Counted from the stretch's first letter, positions 7,883 to 15,914 are shown. The stretch is 64,000 nt of DNA from Patescibacteria group bacterium (GCA_024239055.1 JANBVJ010000001.1:504580-568579); one strand, 5' to 3'. The notes: generated by a model not told the origin, from the sequence alone. Numbers and translations: made by a program.

Positions 7883-7916
7883 GGGCGTCCATAAACTTGG
7901 ATGCCCCTTTCTTTTT
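7881..7916 (+). terminator. Intrinsic terminator of the kinase-like gene
   Basis: Stem AGGGGC...GCCCCT with inner TCCA/TGGA pairing, followed by TTTCTTTTT. It starts at the stop codon itself. Confidence 0.85.
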
Positions 7917-8014
7917 GATGATTTAAAAGAATAAAGAATTTGCCGCCAAAGAAAAACTTGAAATTGTCATTCGTATGGCTCCGTCGCCTTTCCGAATTTT
8001 TGCGGGGGACTTCC

Positions 8015-8033
8015 TCGCCGCCATAGGCGGCGA
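8015..8033. repeat. Perfect GC-rich hairpin between convergent genes
   Basis: Inverted repeat TCGCCGCC/GGCGGCGA with an ATA loop. It mirrors the GC-rich hairpin at 7055-7073 on the other side of the kinase-like gene. No gene is visible in 7917-8100. Confidence 0.6.
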
Positions 8034-8070
8034 AAGCGGTTCGGACTAATTCAAGTATTCTGCATACACA

Positions 8071-8098
8071 AAAACAACCCTATTTATGGGCTGTTTTT
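8071..8098 (-). terminator. Intrinsic terminator of the 3D-domain gene
   Basis: On the minus strand CAGCCC/GGGTTG with loop ATAAATA and a TTTTTG tail. One T:G pair works only in the minus-strand RNA, which sets the direction. Confidence 0.75.
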
Positions 8099-8101
8099 GA
8101 T

Positions 8102-8581
8102 TTAACTTCCGAGTATCTCTACATCTACCAGCTTTGCTCCAAAGTTCTTGGCTTCTATATAAGATGGAAACCAGATGTCCACCTGATATTTTTTTCTGGG
8201 GTGCATTCTATCTTCTACGATGAATACCTTTTCACCATAGAGTTCAGGCAACTTAATTCTTGTTCCTATAGGGACAAAGTTTGCTGCCACAATACCTTCT
8301 CTGACCCATGTACCTGAAGCCGTAATAAACGGAGTGCTATCTGTTTGGCTCTCCGTAGATGAGTATGCCGTCACCATTACTGGAATGGTTTTAACAACTC
8401 GTTCAGGTAATGTTGGTGCAATGATAGGTAATAGAGTGTTGGTTTGCGAGAGCACTAACCTTTCTCCAATACTTGGAGGTTCGTCTAATGTAGTCTCTAA
8501 TGGTCCTCCGGCAGCAGGTATAATTGCCATAACTGAAAGAGAAATAGCAGCTGCCCCAATTTGTTTTGTAAGTGTTTTCAT
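8102..8581 (-). CDS. Secreted 3D-domain protein (murein-modifying type)
   Basis: A 159-residue protein with a signal peptide or membrane anchor (residues about 1-26, basic start then AAAISLSVMAIIPAAGG). The C-terminal 3D domain is the double-psi beta-barrel named for three Asp residues: VTAYSSTESQTDSTP, GTRIKLPELYG, FIVEDRMH and YQVDIWF supply them. Such domains occur in MltA-like lytic transglycosylases and resuscitation-promoting factors, so a role in peptidoglycan cleavage outside the membrane is likely. The domain is near minimal length. It is transcribed divergently from nrdR, with about 195 bases between. Confidence 0.82.
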   Translation of the reverse strand: MKTLTKQIGAAAISLSVMAIIPAAGGPLETTLDEPPSIGERLVLSQTNTLLPIIAPTLPERVVKTIPVMVTAYSSTESQTDSTPFITASGTWVREGIVAANFVPIGTRIKLPELYGEKVFIVEDRMHPRKKYQVDIWFPSYIEAKNFGAKLVDVEILGS

Positions 8582-8726
8582 ATATTGTCTTTCTTACTCA
8601 GACATTCAGCTAGTATATACCATGTAAAGTGGAAAGTCAAGGTGTTGTACCGCATGTCTGATTTTATCCACAAAAGATGATTTGACACTTTTTTCCCATC
8701 CCATTACAATAGGACTTACCTTTGTT

Positions 8727-8757
8727 GTTGTATAGGGTGAAAGTGCTACTATACAAC
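8727..8757. promoter_or_regulatory. Inverted repeat upstream of nrdR (candidate operator)
   Basis: Perfect 9-bp inverted repeat GTTGTATAG (8727-8735) and CTATACAAC (8749-8757), centred 35 bases before nrdR. CTATAC resembles a -10 element. It could be an autoregulatory NrdR site, but it does not match the classical NrdR box closely. Confidence 0.45.
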
Positions 8758-8776
8758 ATATTGACATTTAAAGCAC

Positions 8777-9226
8777 ATGAATTGTCCAATTTGTCAAGGT
8801 GAAACTAAAGTAGTGAACTCGCGCCCTGGAGATCAGGGGCGTTCTATACGGAGACGTCGCGAGTGCTTGAAGTGCCGCCAGAGGTTTAGCACATACGAGA
8901 AGATATCCCTTATTGACTTTCAAGTACGAAAGTCAGACGGTAAAAAAGAGCCCTATTATCGACATAAGCTAGAAGGTGGATTAAGAAAGGCTTTGGATCG
9001 ACGTCCTGTAGCTGAGAAAGAGTTTCAGAAGCTTCTCTTTACAATTGAGAACGATATCTTCAATCTTGAAAAGGAGACAGTATCCACTGAGCAGATTGGA
9101 CGCATTGTACTTACCCACTTAAGAGAAATGGACAAGGTAGCATATCTAAGATTCGCGTCCATTCACCGAAACTTTAGAAGTCCTAGGGAGTTTGAGAGGG
9201 AGATTCAAAAACTTGAAAAGGCCTGA
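8777..9226 (+). CDS. nrdR: Transcriptional repressor NrdR
   Basis: NrdR represses ribonucleotide reductase genes when its ATP-cone senses dATP/ATP. The 149 residues show the zinc ribbon at the N-terminus (CPIC at 3-6 and CLKC at about 31-34), the basic stretch RSIRRRRECLKCRQRF and an ATP-cone domain (VRKSDGKKEPYYRHKLEGGL onward). Length and motifs match the family. It lies 88 bases upstream of nrdJ on the same strand, its expected target. Confidence 0.96.
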   Translation: MNCPICQGETKVVNSRPGDQGRSIRRRRECLKCRQRFSTYEKISLIDFQVRKSDGKKEPYYRHKLEGGLRKALDRRPVAEKEFQKLLFTIENDIFNLEKETVSTEQIGRIVLTHLREMDKVAYLRFASIHRNFRSPREFEREIQKLEKA

Positions 9227-9235
9227 TACATCATA

Positions 9236-9280
9236 CATCCTCCATTCTGTTACACGAGAGGTGGAATGGAGTGGAGGGTG
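9236..9280 (+). promoter_or_regulatory. Two mutually exclusive hairpins between nrdR and nrdJ
   Basis: CTCCATTC (9240-9247) can pair perfectly with GAATGGAG (9264-9271). Alternatively CATCCTCCA (9236-9244) can pair with TGGAGGGTG (9272-9280, one G:T). The shared left arm makes the two structures compete, as in attenuators or riboswitch expression platforms. No known riboswitch core was recognised. Confidence 0.45.
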
Positions 9281-9314
9281 TGTGCACATACTAACTATTT
9301 AATATTGTCACGTT

Positions 9315-11750
9315 ATGTTGCAATTTTCAGCAGATCGCAGAGGAGACGTTAACGAGCAGTTTTCAGAGAATGCATTAAAGATAATGAGAAAGCGTTATCT
9401 TTTAGAGCACAAAGACAAAACTCAAGAAGAGCCAGCTGATCTTTATGCCAGAGTTGCTGGTGCTGTTGCTGATGTCGAAAAGAAGTACGGCAAGGACGAA
9501 GAATTTGTAGCTAAAACTACCAAGGACTTTTTTGATATTATGGCATCCAAGGAGTTTACTCCTGCCGGACGAACGCTTACTAATGCGGGAACCGAGACTT
9601 CCTTGATTGCAAACTGTATTGTTCTTCCAATCCACGATTCTATGGAGAGTATCTTTCAGACAATGAAAGATGCCGCTTTATTGCAGCAGGCAGGATCTGG
9701 ACTTGGCTTTGACTTTTCTGAGCTGCGGCCGGCTTACTTTATTACAAAGCGCTCTCGTGGACGCTCTTCAGGTCCAGTATCATTTCTAAGGGTATATGAT
9801 GCGGCTTTCGGCACCATTAAGCAGCAGGGACGACATGGGGCTAACATGGCTATGATGCGAGTAGACCATCCAGATATACTGGACTTTATTCGGTGCAAAA
9901 AACAGGAAGGTCAGATTCGTAACTTTAATATCACAGTCACAATGACAGATGAGTTTATGGAGCAACTTCAGGAGAATCCTGATCAGTTGTGGCATGGAAC
10001 ATTTAAAGGAGAAAAATACAAGCCTCAAAATGTATTACGTTATCCTAATGGTGCGGTAAAGGGATCAGAAGAAATAGATATTACGGTTGGGGAATTGTAC
10101 AACGAGTTAGTTGAGTCTGCCTGGAATAATGGGGAACCCGGCATTGCATTTATTGATACGGTCAATAAAACGAATCCCCTGCCTGGCTTGGGTCCCGTTG
10201 CGTCTTCTAATCCGTGCGGTGAGCAGTTTCTTCATCCGTATGATAACTGCAATCTAGGTTCTATTAATTTGGAACGTTTTGTTAAAGACGGAGAGATTGA
10301 CTGGGAGCGTCTGCGCTTTGTGACTGTTGCTGCAACAAGAATGCTAGATAATGTTATTGATCTTTTTGAATTTCCTATACCCCAGGTCACGGAGTTGGCT
10401 TTAAAGAATAGGAGGGTTGGTCTTGGTATAATGGGATTTGGAGACATGCTTTATCAGTTGGATATTCCATATAATTCAGTTAAAGGAGTTGAGTTAGCAG
10501 AAAAGGTAATGGGATTTATTCAGGCGGTATCTCACGAGGCATCAGAGAAATTGGGAGATGAGAAAGGATCTTTTCCAAATTATGACAAGTCAATATTTGC
10601 AGAAAGCGGAAGGAAGCGCAGGAATGCAGCCCTTACAACCGTGGCTCCAACAGGTTCTATTTCTATGATGTTTGATGTATCCTCTGGTATTGAGCCCATC
10701 TTTGCCTTAGCCTACGTTATGCAAGATAAAGACGGCCAGCAGTATCGCTATTTTAACAGGTACTTTGAGAAGGCTTTAGATGAACTTCAACTAAGCCAAG
10801 AGGAGAAGAACGGGATTATGGAGGAGGTTATTGAAAAGGGAAGTATTCAGCATTTAGAATCTCTTCCAAAGGAACTGAGGGATGTATTTGTAGTTGCAAT
10901 GGATATTTCAGGGGGGGATCATATGAAAATGCAGGCTGCCTTTCAGAGGCACGTGGATAACTCAATCTCAAAGACCATTAATTTTCCTAATTCAGCTACA
11001 AAAGAGGATATTGCCAAGAGTTTTATTTCTGCTTGGAAGCTGGGATGTAAATCATCTACCGTTTATCGAGACGGAAGCAGAGTTATTCAAGTTCTAAATA
11101 TTGGAAATGGAGATAATGTAGTCTCTATTACAGAAGATCCTACAAAGCAGTTAGAAAAGACTTCAGTTCAGAATAAAACTGAGAAGATAGAAGAGAACCC
11201 AGTTGAAGAGAAAATAGAAAAGAAAGGTTCTGGAATTGTTCCCAGAGAACGCCCTGATGTCATGACTGGAAAGACGTATCGCATGAAGACAGGGTATGGG
11301 AATTTATATGTTACGGTAAACAATGACGAAAAAGGAGTTCCATTTGAGATCTTTGCAACTATTGGCAAGTCAGGAGGATTCTTTCAAGAGCAGTCAGAAG
11401 CTATATGTCGCATGGTCTCCCTATCTTTAAGATCTGGCATTGATGTAAAAGAGGTAGTGGACAACTTAAAGGGTATTCGAGGTCCTTCCCCTATACTTAC
11501 AGGTAAGGGCATGGTTCTTTCTTTGCCGGATGCCGTAGGGCAGATATTAGAAGAGCACGTTACAACAACAAGTAAGATTCAGGAAGTTATTGAACGACCC
11601 GAAAACCAGGAGGTTCTTCCCTTTGAGCAAAAAGATCAGTCCATAGCTGACTATGGTTTTATGCCAGGATGTCCTGATTGTGGCTCACCACTTGCTATGT
11701 CAGAAGGTTGCATCTCTTGTAAGTCTTGCGGCTTTAGCAGATGCGGATAA
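9315..11750 (+). CDS. nrdJ: Adenosylcobalamin-dependent ribonucleotide reductase (class II)
   Basis: NrdJ reduces ribonucleotides to deoxyribonucleotides with adenosylcobalamin as radical source and needs no separate small subunit. The 811-residue protein carries the ten-stranded barrel signatures GSGLGFDFSELRP, the finger-loop region SSNPCGEQ, and TTVAPTGSISM. The C-terminus has the tail seen in class II enzymes: a TSCPD-like domain (KTYRMKTGYGNLYVTVN, GKSGGFFQEQSEA) and a zinc-ribbon CPDCG...CISCKSCG. Start ATG 9315. The coupled downstream membrane gene may supply cofactor. Confidence 0.93.
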   Translation: MLQFSADRRGDVNEQFSENALKIMRKRYLLEHKDKTQEEPADLYARVAGAVADVEKKYGKDEEFVAKTTKDFFDIMASKEFTPAGRTLTNAGTETSLIANCIVLPIHDSMESIFQTMKDAALLQQAGSGLGFDFSELRPAYFITKRSRGRSSGPVSFLRVYDAAFGTIKQQGRHGANMAMMRVDHPDILDFIRCKKQEGQIRNFNITVTMTDEFMEQLQENPDQLWHGTFKGEKYKPQNVLRYPNGAVKGSEEIDITVGELYNELVESAWNNGEPGIAFIDTVNKTNPLPGLGPVASSNPCGEQFLHPYDNCNLGSINLERFVKDGEIDWERLRFVTVAATRMLDNVIDLFEFPIPQVTELALKNRRVGLGIMGFGDMLYQLDIPYNSVKGVELAEKVMGFIQAVSHEASEKLGDEKGSFPNYDKSIFAESGRKRRNAALTTVAPTGSISMMFDVSSGIEPIFALAYVMQDKDGQQYRYFNRYFEKALDELQLSQEEKNGIMEEVIEKGSIQHLESLPKELRDVFVVAMDISGGDHMKMQAAFQRHVDNSISKTINFPNSATKEDIAKSFISAWKLGCKSSTVYRDGSRVIQVLNIGNGDNVVSITEDPTKQLEKTSVQNKTEKIEENPVEEKIEKKGSGIVPRERPDVMTGKTYRMKTGYGNLYVTVNNDEKGVPFEIFATIGKSGGFFQEQSEAICRMVSLSLRSGIDVKEVVDNLKGIRGPSPILTGKGMVLSLPDAVGQILEEHVTTTSKIQEVIERPENQEVLPFEQKDQSIADYGFMPGCPDCGSPLAMSEGCISCKSCGFSRCG

Positions 11751-12287
11751 ATGAAATATCTTCCACTTCTCTTTCTTCTTGTTTTTACTGTAGCTGCTAT
11801 TATTTTACGCCTGATTCCCCATCCAGCTAACTTTGCTGCCATTGCAGCTTTAGCTTTGTTTACTGGAACCTACTGTGTTAAATTCTCAAAATGGTGGCTT
11901 CTGGCTCCTCTAGCTGCTATGGTTGTATCTGATATTTTTATTGGTACGTATGACTTCAGGATAATGGCTGCGGTTTATGGCAGCTTTTTGGTTGTAGGAC
12001 TAATTGGTATTGTTGTGGCAAAACACAAGCGAGTAGGGTCTATATTACTTTCTAGTGTGACAGCCTCCATACTCTTTTATCTTACAACCAACTTTGCCGT
12101 ATGGATGTTCGGCACACTTTATCCTCTTACCTTTGAGGGCTTGATGGCTTCATATGTTATGGCGCTTCCATTCTTTCGTAATACCTTTCTCGGAGATTTA
12201 TTTTACGTAAGTGTGTTCTTTGGAGTATATGAGTTTGCTGTGGCCGTACTACCTTCGTTGAAATCTATAAAAGTAAGAACAATATAA
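11751..12287 (+). CDS. Membrane protein of the DUF6580/ECF S-component type
   Basis: The 178-residue protein has about five hydrophobic helices and the N-terminal phrase RLIPHPANFAAIAALALF, which resembles DUF6580 and substrate-binding S-components of ECF transporters. Its ATG follows the nrdJ stop with no gap, so expression is coupled to nrdJ. Because NrdJ needs adenosylcobalamin, uptake of cobalamin or a precursor is an attractive inference. Nothing in the sequence proves the substrate, and no EcfA/T partner is in the window. A terminator closes the unit. Confidence 0.65.
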   Translation: MKYLPLLFLLVFTVAAIILRLIPHPANFAAIAALALFTGTYCVKFSKWWLLAPLAAMVVSDIFIGTYDFRIMAAVYGSFLVVGLIGIVVAKHKRVGSILLSSVTASILFYLTTNFAVWMFGTLYPLTFEGLMASYVMALPFFRNTFLGDLFYVSVFFGVYEFAVAVLPSLKSIKVRTI

Positions 12288-12292
12288 CAAAA

Positions 12293-12320
12293 CCCCCTTA
12301 TGCGGGGGAATTTTGTTTTT
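12293..12320 (+). terminator. Intrinsic terminator after the nrdJ operon
   Basis: CCCCC/GGGGG stem with a six-base loop followed by AATTTTGTTTTT. Confidence 0.85.
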
Positions 12321-12393
12321 GGAGCGAGTGAAGGGAATCGAACCCTCGTACTCTGATTGGCAACCAGATGCACTACCACTGTGCTACACTCGC
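12320..12393 (-). tRNA. tRNA-Gly (anticodon GCC)
   Basis: Acceptor GCGAGTG/CACTCGC, anticodon loop TTGCCAA, T-loop TTCGATT, encoded TCCA end. The last 12 bases at its 5' end (12383-12394) are tandemly duplicated outside the gene at 12395-12406. Confidence 0.95.
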
Positions 12394-12418
12394 GGCTACA
12401 CTCGCGATGTTCTCTTTG

Positions 12419-12490
12419 TGCCACGGGGGTGAATTGAACACCCGACTCGAGGCTCTTCAAGCCCCAGCTCTACCACTGAGCTACCGTGGC
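12419..12490 (-). tRNA. tRNA-Phe (anticodon GAA)
   Basis: Acceptor GCCACGG/CCGTGGC with A73, anticodon stem GGGGC/GCCTC, loop TTGAAGA. CCA not encoded. Confidence 0.93.
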
Positions 12491-12491
12491 A

Positions 12492-12567
12492 TGGTGGGCG
12501 GTATAGGATTCAAACCTATGGCCTCCTCGGTGTAAACGAGGCGCTCTATCAGCTGAGCTAACCGCCC
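12492..12567 (-). tRNA. tRNA-Val (anticodon TAC)
   Basis: Acceptor GGGCGGT/ACCGCCC, anticodon stem CCTCG/CGAGG, loop TTTACAC, encoded ACCA end. Confidence 0.95.
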
Positions 12568-12578
12568 TTGTTTCTATG

Positions 12579-12661
12579 TGCGGACGAGAGGATTCGAACC
12601 TCCACGGGAATAATCCCACTGGCCCCTCAAGCCAGCGCGTCTACCATTCCGCCACGTCCGC
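12579..12661 (-). tRNA. tRNA-Leu (anticodon GAG)
   Basis: Class II tRNA with variable arm, acceptor GCGGACG/CGTCCGC, anticodon stem CTGGC/GCCAG, loop TTGAGGG. CCA not encoded. Confidence 0.93.
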
Positions 12662-12669
12662 AAATATTG

Positions 12670-13173
12670 TTAAGCCTCTTTCTTCTCTTCTTTTTTAGGA
12701 GTTTCCTCTTTCTTTTCTGCTTCTACTGGCTTTTCTTCAGTAGTGGTTTCTTCTTTCTGTTCTGGTTCTTTTTGAGGCGTTTCTTCTGGAGCTTTCTCTT
12801 CCTCTGGCTCCTCGAATACCAGACCTACGGATTCCGCTTTTAGTCGTGCCTTTCTACCCTTTGCATTTCTTAGATAGTAGAGCTTGGCTCTTCTTACCTT
12901 AGCTCTGTTGATTACCTCTATTTTTTCAAGCACGGGTGAGTGAAGGGGAAATGTTCTCTCTACTCCATACCCTTTGCTTACTCTTCTTACAGTGATAGTT
13001 GCTGTAGGCCCTGAGCCATGTTTGTGGGCCAGGACTACTCCTTCAAAGACCTGGATTCGTTCCCTATCGCCTTCTTTAATCTTTTGGTGTACACGAACTG
13101 TATCTCCGGGTCTAATATCTGGGGTTGTTTTTTTCACCTGTGTTTTTTCAAATGTAGCTAACTTTTCGTTCAT
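12670..13173 (-). CDS. rplS: 50S ribosomal protein L19 with long charged tail
   Basis: L19 sits at the 30S-50S interface. The first ~115 residues are a typical L19 (IRPGDTVRVHQKIKEGDRERIQ, VFEGVVLAHKHGSG, HSPVLEKIEVINRAKVRRAKLYYLR). The remaining ~50 residues are a low-complexity Glu/Lys/Pro/Thr tail not present in E. coli L19 (115 residues). The stop lies next to tRNA-Leu(GAG), and the start overlaps the upstream pseudouridine synthase stop by four bases. The tail function is unknown. Confidence 0.95.
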   Translation of the reverse strand: MNEKLATFEKTQVKKTTPDIRPGDTVRVHQKIKEGDRERIQVFEGVVLAHKHGSGPTATITVRRVSKGYGVERTFPLHSPVLEKIEVINRAKVRRAKLYYLRNAKGRKARLKAESVGLVFEEPEEEKAPEETPQKEPEQKEETTTEEKPVEAEKKEETPKKEEKKEA

Positions 13174-13844
13174 GATAATTTCTTGAGTATTTCATTCAGA
13201 TCTTTTGGAAGCTCAGAAGTGAATTCTTCTATGGTGTCGTTTGGAAACGGAATTCTCAGAGAAGAGGCATGAAGGAAGTGCCTGTTTAATCCTTCTGGCG
13301 TAGGCTGTCCTTTAAAGCCGTACATCTTGTCTCCTGCGAGTGGGTGACCAATAGAAGCTAAATGTACTCGTATCTGATGCTTCCTTCCTGTTTTAGGTTT
13401 TACCTCCAATAGAGTGTAATCTTCAAACCTTTGGAGTACGCGATACGCAGTTTCAGCTTCTCGCTTCCCTTTGGCTTTGGGATCTGCTGGAAGAAATACC
13501 TTTTGTTTTCTTCTGTCAGAGGGAGCTCTCCCCAAGAGGGTTGTGATGCTTCCCTCCTCCTGTTTCACTTTGCCCACCACAAGACAGATGTAGGTTTTCT
13601 CAACCTTTCTCTGCTTGAACTGTTCTTGAAAGAACTTAAATGACTCTGGTGTTTTAGCAACCAGCAAGAGTCCTGACGTATCTTTATCCAGACGATGGAC
13701 AATACCATATCTCATTTCCTCTCCCAGCTCCTTTTGTTCAGGAATCTGGTTAATTAGCAGATTTGGTATATCAGATACAGACAGAGCAGCTGGTTTATCC
13801 AACACGAGCACTATATCATTCTTTGAGAGTATTTTCAATAGCAT
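13170..13844 (-). CDS. RluA-family pseudouridine synthase
   Basis: The catalytic signature HRLDKDTSGLLLVAK (about residues 50-64) holds the active-site Asp that isomerises uridine to pseudouridine in rRNA or tRNA. TGRKHQIRVHLASIGHPLAGD is the second family motif. At 224 residues it lacks the N-terminal S4 RNA-binding domain of RluC/RluD, so it is closer in size to RluA/TruC forms. The target base cannot be assigned. It is translationally coupled to rplS by a four-base overlap. Confidence 0.9.
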   Translation of the reverse strand: MLLKILSKNDIVLVLDKPAALSVSDIPNLLINQIPEQKELGEEMRYGIVHRLDKDTSGLLLVAKTPESFKFFQEQFKQRKVEKTYICLVVGKVKQEEGSITTLLGRAPSDRRKQKVFLPADPKAKGKREAETAYRVLQRFEDYTLLEVKPKTGRKHQIRVHLASIGHPLAGDKMYGFKGQPTPEGLNRHFLHASSLRIPFPNDTIEEFTSELPKDLNEILKKLS

Positions 13845-13848
13845 TTTG

Positions 13849-13922
13849 TGGGCAATACAGGACTTGAACCTGTGACCTCCTCAATGTCAATGAGACGCTC
13901 TAGCCAGCTGAGCTAATTGCCC
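13849..13922 (-). tRNA. tRNA-Val (anticodon GAC)
   Basis: Acceptor GGGCAAT/ATTGCCC, anticodon stem TCTCA/TGAGG, loop TTGACAT. CCA not encoded. Directly abuts tRNA-Ile. Confidence 0.93.
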
Positions 13923-13998
13923 TGGTGGGCCAGGCAGGATTCGAACCTGCAAACCGGCAAGATATAAGCTTGCTGCTCTACCATTGAGCTACTGGCCC
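13923..13998 (-). tRNA. tRNA-Ile (anticodon TAT)
   Basis: Clean cloverleaf: acceptor GGGCCAG/CTGGCCC, anticodon stem GCAAG/CTTGC, loop CTTATAT, T-loop TTCGAAT and encoded ACCA. The anticodon TAT reads ATA directly. Most bacteria instead use CAT modified to lysidine by TilS, so this gene is noteworthy. Its 5' end overlaps the ftsH stop. Confidence 0.93.
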
Positions 13999-15818
13999 CT
14001 TTTCTTCCCTATAAGCTTCTCAAATTCCTCTTGTTCTAGGGTTTCCTTTTTTATAAGGGTTTTTGCTATTTTAGCAAGGGTTGTGCGTCTTTTTCTAAGA
14101 ATATCCTCTGCTTTCTTAAGAGAAGATTCCAAGAGATTTTTTACTTCTTTGTCTATTTCGTTGGCAACTTCGTCAGAATAGTTGCGATATTCTCTTGCGT
14201 CTCTTCCCAAGAATATCATCTCTTCTTTCTCTCCAAAGGTAACAGGCCCGAGTTTTTCTGACATCCCGTATGTCTTTATCAGGGCTCTGGCAACCTCAGA
14301 TGCTTTTTGAAGGTCGTCTGAGGGACCCGTGGTAATGTCTTTAAAGATGAGACGTTCTGCAGCATATCCTCCCATGAGAACCGTAAGCTCGTCTAAGAAA
14401 TCTGCTTTTGATCTAAGGTGCTTGTCTTCTGTCGGAAGTTTTAAGGTGTATCCTCCGGTATTGCCGCGAGAGATAATAGATACCTTTCTTATTGGGTCGG
14501 CACCAGGTAGGGAGGCGGCCACTAAAGCATGTCCTCCTTCGTGGTAGGCTGTTATCTCCTTTTCTTTTTTAGAAAGTATGTGGCTCTTTCTTTCAGGTCC
14601 GAGTAATACCTTATCTATGGATTCTAAGATATCTGCCTGAGAAATTTGTTTTTTATTGCGACGTGCAGCAAGAATTGCAGATTCATTCACAAGATTAGCT
14701 AAATCAGCTCCTGAAAATCCTGGAGTTCGTTCTGCAACTTCTCGGAAATTGACGGCAGAGGAAGGGACTATTCGTGCATGAATTTTGAGAATTGCTTCTC
14801 TGTCATTTATATCTGGGAGGTCCAATATAATCCTTCTATCAAATCTTCCAGGACGCAGGAGAGCTGAATCTAATACATCAGGACGGTTGGTAGCAGCCAT
14901 CACAATTCTTGTGTCATCTCTCTCAAAACCATCCATCTCAACTAAGATTTGGTTTAAGGTTTGTTCTCTTTCATCATGCCCTCCTCCGTATCCTGCTCCA
15001 CGCGTGCGTCCAATGGCGTCTAATTCATCAATAAAGATGATACTCCTGCCTGCTTTTTTGGCGGTTCCGAAGAGATCTCGTACACGGGATGAACCTACCC
15101 CTACAAACATCTCAATGAATTCAGAACCCGAAGCCGAAAAGAAAGGAACCCCGGCTTCCGCCGCCACAGCTCTTGCGAGTAAAGTCTTTCCTGTGCCCGG
15201 AGGTCCAACCAGTAATACTCCCCTTGGAATTTTAGCTCCAATAGCTAAGTATTTCTTTGGATGTTTCAAGAAGTCTACTACTTCTTCCAATTCTTGTTTT
15301 GCTTCTTTAAGTCCCGCTACGTCTTTAAAGGTAATGCGTTCCTTGTCCTGTCCATCAGCTCCAAAGAGCCTTGCTTTGGCTTTCGTAAAGTCAAAGGCTT
15401 GAGAGACTCCAGCTTTGGCTTGTCTGAACATGAAGAAAAAGAAGAGTCCGAATAAAAGCAGAGGGATAAGAATGTAAGACAGTGGAAGCAGAAGAGCTGC
15501 TAGACCAGAAGGGTTTTTTTGCTCAATAATAAGAGAGGAGAGTTTTTCTGGTACAACCCCAAGATTTAAGAGAGTTTCAGATAGAGCCGCTCCCTGTTCC
15601 TTTTGTGATTCAGCTTTCCCTCCGTCTGTATATACAACAAGTAGTTTTTCACCCTCTATTGTTACTCTTTCTATCTTTTCTGAATTAATATCCTGTACTA
15701 ATTCAGATAGTGATATCTCATTTTTCTCCTCAAAGGGATTTGCAAATAGCGCAAAAGCCAAAGAGATTCCAATGAGAATCAGAATAATGACAATAAAGTT
15801 CTTTGATAGAGATTTCAT
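13989..15818 (-). CDS. ftsH: ATP-dependent zinc metalloprotease FtsH
   Basis: FtsH is the membrane-anchored AAA+ protease that extracts and degrades membrane and short-lived proteins. The 609 residues show two N-terminal membrane helices (about 8-26 and 107-130), Walker A GPPGTGKT, Walker B IFIDELDAIG, the SRH region TNRPDVLDSALLRPGRFDR, and the protease motif HEGGHA. The ATG is preceded by TACAAT nine bases upstream, so the leader is very short. The stop codon lies inside the tRNA-Ile gene (10-base overlap), which is presumably processed from the same transcript. Confidence 0.97.
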   Translation of the reverse strand: MKSLSKNFIVIILILIGISLAFALFANPFEEKNEISLSELVQDINSEKIERVTIEGEKLLVVYTDGGKAESQKEQGAALSETLLNLGVVPEKLSSLIIEQKNPSGLAALLLPLSYILIPLLLFGLFFFFMFRQAKAGVSQAFDFTKAKARLFGADGQDKERITFKDVAGLKEAKQELEEVVDFLKHPKKYLAIGAKIPRGVLLVGPPGTGKTLLARAVAAEAGVPFFSASGSEFIEMFVGVGSSRVRDLFGTAKKAGRSIIFIDELDAIGRTRGAGYGGGHDEREQTLNQILVEMDGFERDDTRIVMAATNRPDVLDSALLRPGRFDRRIILDLPDINDREAILKIHARIVPSSAVNFREVAERTPGFSGADLANLVNESAILAARRNKKQISQADILESIDKVLLGPERKSHILSKKEKEITAYHEGGHALVAASLPGADPIRKVSIISRGNTGGYTLKLPTEDKHLRSKADFLDELTVLMGGYAAERLIFKDITTGPSDDLQKASEVARALIKTYGMSEKLGPVTFGEKEEMIFLGRDAREYRNYSDEVANEIDKEVKNLLESSLKKAEDILRKRRTTLAKIAKTLIKKETLEQEEFEKLIGKKRGQ

Positions 15819-15860
15819 GACGGATATATTGTAGCATAATTTAGGGGAAATTCAAGGAAA

Positions 15861-15903
15861 AAAAGTGCCCCCATGCCTACTTTTGATAGTAGAACACGGG
15901 GGC
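15861..15903 (-). terminator. Intrinsic terminator of the HGSPAHLDE gene
   Basis: On the minus strand GCCCCCGTG/CATGGGGGC (one C/A mismatch) with inner CTAC/GTAG pairing, followed by ACTTTTTTT. Confidence 0.8.
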
Positions 15904-15914
15904 GGATCCTTTTG

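Noticed and set aside
7034..8050. Integrated element with att sites at tRNA-Leu
   Set aside because: No duplicate of the tRNA 3' end, integrase or transposase was seen.
12568..12843. Plus-strand frame rich in Phe/Leu across rplS
   Set aside because: It is the antisense shadow of the rplS Glu/Lys tail.
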